Assembly (NCBI RefSeq): GCF_041102575.1
Contig: NZ_JBGCUE010000006.1
Span: forward strand, 62,001-126,000
Source: Tenuifilum sp. 4138str
Lineage (GTDB): Bacteria; Bacteroidota; Bacteroidia; Bacteroidales; Tenuifilaceae
Direction of reading: 5' to 3'
Length of the DNA stretch: 64,000 bases
The number at the start of each line of letters is the position of its first letter. Within the stretch, counting starts at the first letter, position 1. The translations under genes were made by a program, and so were the position numbers. The notes under the pieces were generated by a model. It had not been told where the DNA came from, did not search any database, and saw only the letters and a list, made by a program, of their open reading frames with translations. Below are positions 35,917 to 44,707 of the stretch, piece by piece.

Positions 35917-36913
35917 GGCAATTGCATTTACTGCTTTGATAGCTATTTCAGGAATAGCGTCACTTTTGTTAACTGCATTTATTAAAAAATGGGCAGTAAG
36001 GTATAACGTGGTTAGCGAACCTTCAAACAGGGGGCTTCACTCCACTGTTACCCCTCGGGGAGGAGGTCTTGCCTTTGTAATAGTATGGTATCTAGGGATT
36101 TTTTCCCTACATCTTCTTGGTGCTCTGGATAGAAATTTATTCTTTGCTTTGGTTTCGGGTGTAATTCTTGGGCTTGTAAGTTTTCTCGACGATATTTTTG
36201 CAATCAAACCAATCTTAAGGTTACTGGTCCATTTTATAGTAGCAATAGCAGCATTTTACCTTTTAGGTGGCCTCAGAAAACCAATTTCATTGGGGATTGA
36301 CATGCTAAGTAGTCCTTACATTACTTATCCTTTGGCCGTAATTGGAATGGTGTGGTTTATCAATCTCTACAATTTCATGGATGGTGCCGATGGCTTTGCA
36401 TCGCTCGAGGCAATTATTGTGAGTGTTGTACTATTTATTTTTACTAATAGTTACGAGTTACTTTTATTAGTATCGGTTGTATTGGGGTTTCTATACTGGA
36501 ACTGGCCAAAGGCTAAAATCTTTATGGGCGATGTGGGTAGTACCCAGTTGGGGTTTATTCTTGTTGTTCTGGGAATACACTATCACAATTCCTTAGATTT
36601 CTCAATTTTTAACTGGTTAATGATAACGGCACCATTCTGGTTCGATGCAACTCTTACCCTTTACCGCCGTTGGCGTAATAAAGAAAAGTTGAGTCAGCCA
36701 CACCGTAAGCATGCCTACCAGCGATTTGTTAGGGCCGGATACTCACATCTAACCCTCGATATAGTTCTTGTGGGTATTAATTTAGTTATTTTTTTACTTA
36801 TTCTTCTTTATCGGGAATGGGATTTTCTTAAGCTTCCGGTATATATCACATCTTTGTTTTTTCTTTACTTTTTAACAAGAAAGGTTGACAGATTAACCCC
36901 TTTTAAGGAATAG
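35903..36913 (+). CDS. WecA/WbpL-type initiating phosphoglycosyl transferase (locus B)
   Basis: Polytopic (about 10-11 segments) MraY/WecA-family enzyme of 336 residues that moves an N-acetylhexosamine-type phosphate onto undecaprenyl phosphate. Motifs seen: SEPSNRGLHSTVTPRGGG, FLDDIFAIKP (metal-binding DD), NLYNFMDGADGFA and KIFMGDVGSTQLG, then a basic QPHRKHAYQR loop. It overlaps the SDR gene by 14 bases. It provides a second glycan-starting activity independent of the PglC/WcaJ type in locus A. Confidence 0.93.
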   Translation: MMENKAIAFTALIAISGIASLLLTAFIKKWAVRYNVVSEPSNRGLHSTVTPRGGGLAFVIVWYLGIFSLHLLGALDRNLFFALVSGVILGLVSFLDDIFAIKPILRLLVHFIVAIAAFYLLGGLRKPISLGIDMLSSPYITYPLAVIGMVWFINLYNFMDGADGFASLEAIIVSVVLFIFTNSYELLLLVSVVLGFLYWNWPKAKIFMGDVGSTQLGFILVVLGIHYHNSLDFSIFNWLMITAPFWFDATLTLYRRWRNKEKLSQPHRKHAYQRFVRAGYSHLTLDIVLVGINLVIFLLILLYREWDFLKLPVYITSLFFLYFLTRKVDRLTPFKE

Positions 36914-36916
36914 GAA

Positions 36917-38194
36917 TTGCTAAACAGGTTTATAAATTACTTCAAACGAACTGAGGTGGTTCAACACGCCTCAGTTTTAGTTGTCGGGACAATTATTGCC
37001 CAGGCAATTCCAATTCTATTGCAACCATTTCTGCGTAGGTTCTTTACTCCCGAATCGTTTGGGTTATACTCGGTATATAACAGTATTATAGGGATTTTGA
37101 TGGTTGTTGCTTGTTTTAGGTTCGAGCAGGCAATTGTCCTGCCCAAGCGCGATAGCGATGCTTCGGCCATAGCAATAGCCTCATTATCGTTTAGTTTGAT
37201 TTTTAGTGCAATATTGTTTCTTGCTATTTTGCTTTTAAGGTCTAAACTGCTTACTCTGATTAACCTGCCAGAGGAAAAGGGCTATATAATTTTTCTGGTT
37301 CCAGTAGGCACATTTCTGTTAAGTGCATTTCAGGTATTTAATTATTGGTTAATAAGGAAAAAGGGTTTTGTTCCAATAGCAGCAAATAAGTTTGCACGAC
37401 GGGTTGTTGAAGGTGTTACTCAATCAGCATTTGCATTGGTAGGATATTCTAAAGGTTTAATTTATGGTGATATTGCAGGGCAAGTAGCTAACTTCACAGT
37501 GTCGCTTTGGCAATCGGGTAAAAAAGGTTTCTCAGTTGAAAATATAAATTTTGTTAGGTTAAAGCATCTACTTCTAAAGTATAGTGATTTTCCAAAGTAT
37601 AATTTAATTCCAAGCCTTTTGAGTGCGGCTAGTTTCTTATTACCAGTTATTTTTATTAATAAGTATTTCACCGCTGAACAGGCAGGCTATTTCGATCTGA
37701 CAAAGCTAATTCTTTCAGTACCTCTAGCATTAATTGCCGGATCATTTTCAAGTGTTGTTTTAAACAGAGCTTCGGAGGGTTTTAAAGCTAATGAGTTATT
37801 CTCTTATGAACTGAAACCCTTACTTTTCATGGCATTAGCAATTGTTTTTTTTGAGATTGTTGTGATAAGCATTTGGGGCGAAACGCTTTTTATTTTTGTA
37901 TTCGGTAAGGATTGGGCTCAATCGGGGCAAATTGCCAAGATGTTGGTATGGCCTTTTGCATTAAACTTTATTACATCATCGTTTACATCGATATTTATTG
38001 CACTAAATAGAATTGTTTGGCAAAGCATTTGGCAAGTGTTCTATTTCATACTTATACTTTCTTTAACATTTTTTTCACATCTCAACTTTGAAAGTTTTAT
38101 TGCGCTTTACACATTATTTGAAGTGCTGGCTAATATATCGATGTTAATTTTGCTGGTGGTTGTTATAAAAAAATACGAAAAAAAACTTACTTGA
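36917..38194 (+). CDS. Wzx-type polysaccharide flippase (locus B)
   Basis: 425-residue MOP-family membrane protein, about 12 hydrophobic segments. QPFLRRFFTPESFGLYSVYNSI near the N-terminus and ANKFARRVVEGVTQSAFALVGY are typical of the oligosaccharide-flippase family. The most likely start is TTG at 36917, 3 bp after the previous stop. It is not a close duplicate of the locus-A flippase. Its stop overlaps the next start in TTGA. Confidence 0.87.
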   Translation: MLNRFINYFKRTEVVQHASVLVVGTIIAQAIPILLQPFLRRFFTPESFGLYSVYNSIIGILMVVACFRFEQAIVLPKRDSDASAIAIASLSFSLIFSAILFLAILLLRSKLLTLINLPEEKGYIIFLVPVGTFLLSAFQVFNYWLIRKKGFVPIAANKFARRVVEGVTQSAFALVGYSKGLIYGDIAGQVANFTVSLWQSGKKGFSVENINFVRLKHLLLKYSDFPKYNLIPSLLSAASFLLPVIFINKYFTAEQAGYFDLTKLILSVPLALIAGSFSSVVLNRASEGFKANELFSYELKPLLFMALAIVFFEIVVISIWGETLFIFVFGKDWAQSGQIAKMLVWPFALNFITSSFTSIFIALNRIVWQSIWQVFYFILILSLTFFSHLNFESFIALYTLFEVLANISMLILLVVVIKKYEKKLT

Positions 38195-39279
38195 AAAAAG
38201 TACTTTTCATAGAACCTGTTATTGCACATTACAGGAGAGATACTTTTAATTTGATTTTTTCAAATAAGGATTTTTCCTGTGCTATTTTAGCAGGTAACGA
38301 GTTTGAAGGGGTTAATCCCGTAAGTATTGAACATTCAATAATGTGTAACTATTTTTCTTTTACCCTATTTGGGCATCGGTTTTATTACCTTAAAAAAGCT
38401 CTAAGAGAGGTAAAATTTTATAGACCTGATGCTATTGTTTGTTCTGGGGTTGACTTTCATCACCTCCATACTATTCTAATTTTTTTATGGGCAAAGATAA
38501 ATGGAGTAAAATTTATATGGTGGTCGCATGCCACTGAGGGCAAGCAGGGAAGGTTTGGCTTATTGCTTCGTAAATTTTTTTATAAGTACTCCTCAGGAAT
38601 AATGGCTTATAGTTCAGCTGGTTTAGTAAGAATGCAAAAATTAGGTATCCCTACCAGCAAAGTTACTGTGGTGGGTAATTCAATGAATAATGAAGATTAT
38701 GGATTAAATATTAATCAAATACACAGCGATACTTTTACCTTACTTTTTTCTGGCAGAATTACACCTGAAAAGAAGTTGGATGTACTAGTTAGAGCGTTGT
38801 CTATTATTTCAAATAAAATTCAAGGTCTTAGATGTATTATAGTTGGAGGTGGCGATATTGAATCTTTAGTGAGTTTATCCAAGGAACTTGGTATTGAGAA
38901 ACATATTGAGTTTGTTGGTCCGGTATATGGTATCAATCTAAAACAATACTTTGCCCAATCAAGATTATTTGTCTACCCGGGTGGGATAGGACTGTCAATG
39001 GCACATGCATTATCATACGGTTTACCAGTAATCACCACAGACGCCATGAACGAGCATGGTCCTGAAGTTGAGTTGCTTAAACCTGGAATAAATGGAGCTT
39101 TCTTCCATGATGGAGATCCCCAAAACCTTGCCGAGGTTATTACTGAGTGGTATAATATTTTGAATCCCAATTCTAGTGTTATTAGTAAGGCTTGTAGGGA
39201 TACTCTTACAGAGTTTGGTTATTATCCTGAAATGGTAAGCAGCAAGGTAATTTCATTCCTCACTAATAAAATTAGGTAG
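38191..39279 (+). CDS. glycosyltransferase family 4 protein
   Basis: 362-residue GT-B transferase. LLFSGRITPEKKLDVLVRAL begins the C-terminal donor domain and YPGGIGLSMAHALSYGLPVITTD is the donor-binding region, with Gly replacing the usual first Glu of E-x7-E. The start is TTG at 38191 overlapping the previous TGA (TTGA); the protein begins KKVLFIEPVIAHYR after it, as expected for the first beta strand, so a non-ATG start is credible. Confidence 0.86.
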   Translation: MKKVLFIEPVIAHYRRDTFNLIFSNKDFSCAILAGNEFEGVNPVSIEHSIMCNYFSFTLFGHRFYYLKKALREVKFYRPDAIVCSGVDFHHLHTILIFLWAKINGVKFIWWSHATEGKQGRFGLLLRKFFYKYSSGIMAYSSAGLVRMQKLGIPTSKVTVVGNSMNNEDYGLNINQIHSDTFTLLFSGRITPEKKLDVLVRALSIISNKIQGLRCIIVGGGDIESLVSLSKELGIEKHIEFVGPVYGINLKQYFAQSRLFVYPGGIGLSMAHALSYGLPVITTDAMNEHGPEVELLKPGINGAFFHDGDPQNLAEVITEWYNILNPNSSVISKACRDTLTEFGYYPEMVSSKVISFLTNKIR

Positions 39280-39281
39280 CA

Positions 39282-40070
39282 ATGAATAAATTGGTATATA
39301 GATACCGATCAATTTTCAGAAGATATCTTCTTAATATCCTTTCTTCTGGGGCAAAGCCTCATGCCGGGATTCATATTCTGAACGGACATTTTTTAAGTGT
39401 TAATAACAGTGCTTCGCCTGAGATTTTTCAGAAGCTTTTGAAGAACCTAAATGAAAATGGCGTAAAGTTTATCAATTTTGAGGAAGCAGTTAATAGAATA
39501 ATAAAAAGTGAATTCCCTAAAAACGAATGCCTTGTGGCATTTACCTGGGACGATGGGTTTGAGGAGTGCTTCAGCAAAATAAAACCTGTACTGGACACTT
39601 GGAACCTGAAAGCTGCATTCTTTATTAATCCAAACTTTATTGATGGTGATAGTAATTACAGGGAGAACTTTAAAAAGAATATTGTTTTAACCGATAAGAA
39701 CCCCATGACCTGGCAAATGATTAAACAGATGTCAGTAGAGGGGCATACCATTGGTGCACATACACTCGATCACTTATCGCTTAAAACAGAGGACAAAGAT
39801 TTCCTCAAGCATCAGATTGAGGGAAGTAAGAAAATAATTGAGGAGCAACTGAATGTTGAGATAAAACATTTTGCCTTCCCTTTTGGGCAGCTAAAGCATA
39901 TTAGTAATGTTGGAGTTGAAATAGCCTGCAAAACGTTTCCGTATGTGTATAGCCAGGACAACTATCGCAATTACTTTTCATTCGGAGGAAGGGTTATTAA
40001 TCGCCGTCATTTTGAATGCGATTGGCCACTTAACCACGTGCTTTACTTTTTAAAATCAAAATCGCTTTGA
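39282..40070 (+). CDS. polysaccharide deacetylase family protein, probably cytoplasmic
   Basis: 262-residue NodB-fold protein without signal peptide. Motif 1 reads AFTWDDGFEE (Trp in place of the usual Phe), motif 2 is HTIGAHTLDHLSL, and FAFPFGQL is motif 3; the metal-binding Asp-His-His set is intact. It starts 2 bp after a glycosyltransferase and its stop overlaps the next start (TTGA), so it belongs to the locus-B operon. Together with the exported one at 33684 it suggests the locus-B glycan contains a free amine or that acetyl groups are remodelled. Confidence 0.85.
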   Translation: MNKLVYRYRSIFRRYLLNILSSGAKPHAGIHILNGHFLSVNNSASPEIFQKLLKNLNENGVKFINFEEAVNRIIKSEFPKNECLVAFTWDDGFEECFSKIKPVLDTWNLKAAFFINPNFIDGDSNYRENFKKNIVLTDKNPMTWQMIKQMSVEGHTIGAHTLDHLSLKTEDKDFLKHQIEGSKKIIEEQLNVEIKHFAFPFGQLKHISNVGVEIACKTFPYVYSQDNYRNYFSFGGRVINRRHFECDWPLNHVLYFLKSKSL

Positions 40071-41116
40071 AAAGGTATGATGTTTTAATTGTTGGCGATT
40101 TCCCTCCTGCTACCCATACCGGTATTAGTATGGTTAATGCACTCGTACGTGATATTCTAATTGAACAAGGTAGAGCTGTTCATATTATTGACGAGTCGGC
40201 ATGGGTTTACAAAGGGATAAAACGGGCCATACATTATCTTTTAGGTTCACACTTCTCCCTGCTCAAATTCTTACTGAGTTCCAGAACCAAGTATGTTTAC
40301 CTTAACATTCCATTGTCAGTTGCTGGCCAGCTTAGGCTTTTGATTTCCTGTATTATTGTAAAAGTCTTTTCGCCTAGTTCAAACCTTATTGGCCACATCC
40401 ATAGAGGTGATATTAGTGTTTTGGCTCAAAAGTCAATAAACAGGTGTGTTTTTAAATTAATTCTTGCATTCTTTAGCACAGTGGTTGTTCTTAGTAAAAA
40501 ATTTGAAGTTGATCTTAAATCTATTTCCCCACGAACAAACTCTTTGGTGATTCCTAATACATCGCTACTTGAAGGCCTAACCCGTAAACCTGATGTTGCA
40601 ACCCGAAATGACTTTGTATGTGTATCGAATATTATAGAAACTAAAGGATTGGCTGATTTAGTTGAGGCATTTTCTGATTATCGCCTGAAGGATTATAGGC
40701 TTAAAATAGTTGGAAATATCTATGACAAATTATTTTATGACAACCTAATAAGAAACAAAAGTTCAAATGTTGAGTTTATAACAGATTCGGATAGGGAAAA
40801 AGTAAATGCACTTATTTTAAGTTCACAATGTTTAATACTTCCGTCATGGAATGAGGGACAACCCCTTGTGATTCTTGAGGCCATGTCGGTAGGGCTACCA
40901 ATAATTGCAACAAATGTTGGTGATATTGAAAATATGCTAGGAACCGATTACCAATTTCTTTATGAGCCACACAATGTTAATATGCTTATTATTAAAGTAC
41001 TGGAATTTATAAGTTTTGAGGCCAAGGATGAAATATCTTTAAAAATTCGTGAAAATTACCTGAAAAATTATTCCAGAGCTATATTTACTAACAATATTCA
41101 TAAACTTTTCAAATGA
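40067..41116 (+). CDS. glycosyltransferase family 4 protein
   Basis: 349-residue GT-B enzyme. The N-terminus has GDFPPATHTGISMVN, then LIGHIHRGDIS. The C-terminal domain has FVCVSNIIETKGLADLVEAF and the donor site LPSWNEGQPLVILEAMSVGLPIIATNVGD, with an intact E-x7-E (NEGQPLVILE). Start codon is TTG at 40067, inside the previous gene's stop (TTGA). It overlaps the next gene by ATGA. Confidence 0.9.
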   Translation: MKRYDVLIVGDFPPATHTGISMVNALVRDILIEQGRAVHIIDESAWVYKGIKRAIHYLLGSHFSLLKFLLSSRTKYVYLNIPLSVAGQLRLLISCIIVKVFSPSSNLIGHIHRGDISVLAQKSINRCVFKLILAFFSTVVVLSKKFEVDLKSISPRTNSLVIPNTSLLEGLTRKPDVATRNDFVCVSNIIETKGLADLVEAFSDYRLKDYRLKIVGNIYDKLFYDNLIRNKSSNVEFITDSDREKVNALILSSQCLILPSWNEGQPLVILEAMSVGLPIIATNVGDIENMLGTDYQFLYEPHNVNMLIIKVLEFISFEAKDEISLKIRENYLKNYSRAIFTNNIHKLFK

Positions 41117-42330
41117 GGGAAAAAGAAATACTTCTGATTTCTCAAGTTTTCTATCCTGACCAGGTGGCAGTTTCAAACCTGTTTACTAAACTTTTTGAAC
41201 GTATAGCTGATTCAAATATCTTCACAATAAATGTTTGGTGTGCTCAACCTTCTTATTCCACAACTGAGCGGCAACCAAAAACTCGAGTTCATAACGGAAT
41301 AAGAATCCAGTATTTACCATCAACTAACTTTAAAAAGGATAGACTATTTGGTAGATTTTTAAATGTTACTACCTATTCCCTAAGCGTTCTGTTTAAGTTG
41401 ATATTTAAACGTTCAACAGGTTTGATAGTTGTACATACTACTCCTCCATTACTTGCAATACTGGTGGTTGGTATTGCAAAGCTTAAGAGGGAGAAAGTAG
41501 TATATATTTTAATGGATATTTTTCCTGATGGTTTAATCCGATTAGGCAAAGTTTCTCCTAAGAATCCGTTTATCAGGCTCTGGAAAAATTTACATCGTAA
41601 AGCATTGATTGGCAGCCATAGGGTAATAGCTATAGGTCGCGATATGGCCAATTGGGTTAGGGATGAGGCGCCAAATCTACCCAACGAAAGGTTAAAGGTT
41701 ATTCCTTTGTGGCAGGATGAGAGACTTATATCTCCAGTGGATTTTTTAAACAATCCCTTTGTGCTTAAGCACAACCTTTCAGATTATTTTGTGGTGCAGT
41801 TCTCAGGCAACATGGGACTATGGAACGATTTGGATACTGTAGGTCGGGCAGTGGCAAAAGGGGTCGATGGGGTCAAATTCGTTTTTATTGGCGATGGAAT
41901 AAGGAAAAAGGAGTTGGTAAACGCCATGGGCGAGAAAGTGAACGAATGTTTATTCCTCCCATTCCTGGAGAACGATGATTATGCCTATTCTGTAACTGCG
42001 TGCCATTGTGGGTTGGTTACTTTACGATCGGAGGCTGTGGGAATGGGAGTTCCAAGTAAAATATTTGGCATTATGGCAGCAGGAATGCCAGTACTGGCGG
42101 TTGCCCCAATGAGCTCAGAGTTGGCTTTAATTGTTAAAGAATCGGATTGTGGGCTAGTTGTGGAACCAGGCGACCACCTTGGTCTGTTACAAAGTATACT
42201 TTTCCTTAAAGAAAACGAAGAGATCAGGGTGAAAATGGGGCTTAACGCCCGATTGGCATTCGAAAAAAAATATACTATCAGTAAAGGGGTTGAAAATTAC
42301 ATTAATTTGTTTAACGAGTTACTTTCATGA
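41113..42330 (+). CDS. WbuB-like glycosyltransferase family 4 protein
   Basis: 405-residue GT4 enzyme resembling WbuB-type transferases, which add an amino sugar early in repeat-unit assembly. It begins LLISQVFYPDQVAVSNLF; VVHTTPPLLAIL and YILMDIFPDGLIRLGK follow in the N-terminal domain; FSGNMGLWNDLD opens the donor domain. The last region, VGMGVPSKIFGIMAAGMPVLAVAP, has the SK-x-F-x-x-M-A-A-G variant common to this subfamily. Overlaps both neighbours by 4 bases. Confidence 0.9.
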   Translation: MREKEILLISQVFYPDQVAVSNLFTKLFERIADSNIFTINVWCAQPSYSTTERQPKTRVHNGIRIQYLPSTNFKKDRLFGRFLNVTTYSLSVLFKLIFKRSTGLIVVHTTPPLLAILVVGIAKLKREKVVYILMDIFPDGLIRLGKVSPKNPFIRLWKNLHRKALIGSHRVIAIGRDMANWVRDEAPNLPNERLKVIPLWQDERLISPVDFLNNPFVLKHNLSDYFVVQFSGNMGLWNDLDTVGRAVAKGVDGVKFVFIGDGIRKKELVNAMGEKVNECLFLPFLENDDYAYSVTACHCGLVTLRSEAVGMGVPSKIFGIMAAGMPVLAVAPMSSELALIVKESDCGLVVEPGDHLGLLQSILFLKENEEIRVKMGLNARLAFEKKYTISKGVENYINLFNELLS

Positions 42331-43586
42331 AAAGCAAATTAGAGTCAATATTATATACTTTATATCCTTACATACTTGTATTACTTTCTTTTTCAATCCC
42401 TATAAGCTATAGGATTTCAATTTATGCACTTGGTTTTCTTACTTTAATAGGCATAATATTGATTATTTATAATCATAATTTTTATTATATTACAAGGAAT
42501 AAAGTTTCTATTGGATTGATAGTATTTTGGTTAATACATCTTTTAAGTTTTTTCTACACAGAAAATTTAAAATATGGCTTATCCGACATATCTCAAAAAA
42601 TATCGATTTTAGTTATTCCTTTAGTCCTTTTTTCAAGTTTGGTAGATGAAAAACTAATAATTAGAATAAAAAAAGCATTTGTTTTGAGTTTGTTAGCCTC
42701 GTCTATTTATTTTATTCTCAGGGCTTTAATTTCATCATTAGTAATAACACCTGTAGGTGTGTTTTTTAGGCCAAATCCGGTAGGCATTCCTTGGGAAAAC
42801 TATTTCTTCTACGATTTGTTTGTCAGGCCTCACCACCCAACATACTACTCAATGTATTTAGTGTTAGGTATTACGTTTCTACTAGGAGATGTTAGAAAAA
42901 AAACTGTTTTTAAAAACAAATGGCTGATCTACCTCATTACTCTGTATTTTATCGGAGTTGTTTTCTTAACTTCATCAAAAGCTGGAATAATTACTACATT
43001 TCTTGTTCTATTTACTATTTTATTTTGGTTACTTCGATCAAAAGGTAAATTAATACTATCAGTTGCACTAACCATTTTTTTAGTTTTAGGAATTTTATTT
43101 GTAGTTAAAAACAATAGATTCATTGATACGATTAAACACTTACATGAGCTATCGTTTAATGAAAAATTAGTTGAAAACGATTTAGCCCAAAAAGATCTGG
43201 TAAGGTTGGAAATATGGAGGTCGGTACCAAGCGCATTTTCTGGTTTGGATTTGATTTATGGTGTTGGAGTTGGTGATACTAAGACTTGTCTGAAAAATGC
43301 ATACAAATCCAAAAATGCAATATATGCATTTAATGAAGAACTAAATACTCATAACCAATACCTTCAAACACTTGTTGGAATAGGTATTATCGGATTACTT
43401 ATTTTGGTTTCTATAATAGGTTACTGTTTTTATCTGGCCTTTAAGAAAAGAGATCTTATTCTTTTTTCCTTTATACTAATTATTTCTATTAACTTCATAT
43501 TTGAAGCCGTTTTGGAAAGGGTATTTGGTGTTTTGTTTTTTACTTTTTTTCTAATACTGCTTACTAATAAAAGCAGTAAAGTGTAG
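42327..43586 (+). CDS. O-antigen ligase/Wzy family protein (locus B)
   Basis: 419-residue polytopic protein (about 10-12 segments) of the Wzy_C family. RPHHPTYYSMYLVLG and the larger loop (about residues 265-335) precede the signature LNTHNQYLQTLVGIGIIGLL. It can be a polymerase or a ligase; the sequence does not decide. It is the last gene of locus B, before a strong terminator. Confidence 0.83.
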   Translation: MKSKLESILYTLYPYILVLLSFSIPISYRISIYALGFLTLIGIILIIYNHNFYYITRNKVSIGLIVFWLIHLLSFFYTENLKYGLSDISQKISILVIPLVLFSSLVDEKLIIRIKKAFVLSLLASSIYFILRALISSLVITPVGVFFRPNPVGIPWENYFFYDLFVRPHHPTYYSMYLVLGITFLLGDVRKKTVFKNKWLIYLITLYFIGVVFLTSSKAGIITTFLVLFTILFWLLRSKGKLILSVALTIFLVLGILFVVKNNRFIDTIKHLHELSFNEKLVENDLAQKDLVRLEIWRSVPSAFSGLDLIYGVGVGDTKTCLKNAYKSKNAIYAFNEELNTHNQYLQTLVGIGIIGLLILVSIIGYCFYLAFKKRDLILFSFILIISINFIFEAVLERVFGVLFFTFFLILLTNKSSKV

Positions 43587-43616
43587 TTTAAAGAATTATA
43601 TTATTAATAAAAAAAG

Positions 43617-43644
43617 CCGGTTTAGTTAAAACCGGATTTTTTTT
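43617..43644. terminator. terminator between locus B and wzz (convergent)
   Basis: CCGGTTT (43617-43623) pairs with AAACCGG (43629-43635) across a 5-base loop, followed by an eight-T run on the plus strand and preceded by an A-run, so it can serve both the locus-B operon and the converging wzz gene. Confidence 0.85.
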
Positions 43645-43650
43645 ACACAT

Positions 43651-44631
43651 TTATTCTTTTATTAGTTTAAATATGGTTAATCGGTATTGCCAAAGTAATG
43701 ATGATATGAACCCTAAAATGGCAAAGAATAAACCAATCCTCACAGCATACCTTGAGTAGGGGTTTTCGGCCTTGGATAGCGGGGTAAAATCCTGAACTAC
43801 TGTAATTGGCTCGCTGTTGATATTAAGGTCTTTTTCTAGTTTAAGTTTTTCCCTTTCTAGGGCTAACTTCTGATCATGGTATAATTTTCTGTCCTTTTCA
43901 TTAAGTACAACCATTTGATTTGATGAAGCCCTCTGCATTTGTGGTAGTTCAAAATACTCAACTTTTTGCAGGCTATCCAATTTCCGAATTTCATTTTCAA
44001 TGGTTTCAATAAGTATTTTATTCTGCCTAATACGTTCGGTGTTGTTATCCACAACAAATTTATTCTTGTAAATGTAATTTTTAATACCATCGCGTATCTG
44101 TGCAAATACGCCTTCATCGTATACCTCTAGGCGGATTACAAAGTAGTTATCGAGCCTTTTCACTAGGGTATCTTTGGGGTTATATAGCCTTTTATAATCG
44201 GTATAATCAGGAATACCGTCTTTATTAATATCGATGGTGTAAAATGCTTCAACCGATTTAATTTGTTGGGCACGAGAAATATCGATGTTAAGGTAGCTAG
44301 CTGCAATTGAGTAATTCCTTTGCTTAAACAAATCGTTAAGCAAATTTATGGAGCTAACAACATAGGTGTTGTTGATAGAGTTCGATATGGCTGTCATTTC
44401 CGAAGAGTAGTAGCGGCGAGTGTTTGAATAAAGCACATATGCAACAATTAGCCCTATAACTATAAAGGCAAGAATCCAAACTGTTTTACTAAGAATTAGC
44501 TTCAGAAAGTCTAATACTAACCGATAAACCCAAAGTATTCCCTTTTTGATACCCTGTCCCATTCGGTTGAAAAGTTCAAGCAGGTCAATTTCATCGGTTG
44601 TTTGCTGTCGTGTAATTTGATCGTTGTTCAT
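43651..44631 (-). CDS. Wzz-type chain-length determinant protein
   Basis: 326-residue polysaccharide co-polymerase. An N-terminal cytoplasmic stretch leads to TM1 (about residues 53-72); a coiled-coil-rich periplasmic domain includes KLDSLQKVEYFELPQMQ and EREKLKLEKDLN; TM2 (about 298-317) follows ENPYSRYAVR, in the Pro-containing position typical of Wzz. There is no C-terminal kinase domain, so it is the O-antigen type. It converges on locus B and is the only Wzz in the window, so it may serve more than one polymerase. Confidence 0.88.
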   Translation of the reverse strand: MNNDQITRQQTTDEIDLLELFNRMGQGIKKGILWVYRLVLDFLKLILSKTVWILAFIVIGLIVAYVLYSNTRRYYSSEMTAISNSINNTYVVSSINLLNDLFKQRNYSIAASYLNIDISRAQQIKSVEAFYTIDINKDGIPDYTDYKRLYNPKDTLVKRLDNYFVIRLEVYDEGVFAQIRDGIKNYIYKNKFVVDNNTERIRQNKILIETIENEIRKLDSLQKVEYFELPQMQRASSNQMVVLNEKDRKLYHDQKLALEREKLKLEKDLNINSEPITVVQDFTPLSKAENPYSRYAVRIGLFFAILGFISSLLWQYRLTIFKLIKE

Positions 44632-44673
44632 ATTGTGATAATATTCGTTAGTGTTCGTTATATTTTCTACTTA

Positions 44674-44681
44674 CAAAAATA
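44674..44681 (-). promoter_or_regulatory. -7 element for wzz
   Basis: Minus strand reads TATTTTTG (TAnnTTTG match), 42 bases ahead of the wzz ATG. It lies back-to-back with the galE -7 element, so the two genes seem to share one divergent control region. No clear TTTG at -33. Confidence 0.38.
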
Positions 44682-44682
44682 T

Positions 44683-44690
44683 TACTTTTG
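44683..44690 (+). promoter_or_regulatory. -7 element for galE
   Basis: TACTTTTG matches TAnnTTTG and lies 17 bases ahead of the galE ATG at 44708. No convincing TTTG lies 19-21 bases upstream. Confidence 0.4.
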
Positions 44691-44707
44691 GGCAAATTTT
44701 TTAAGCA

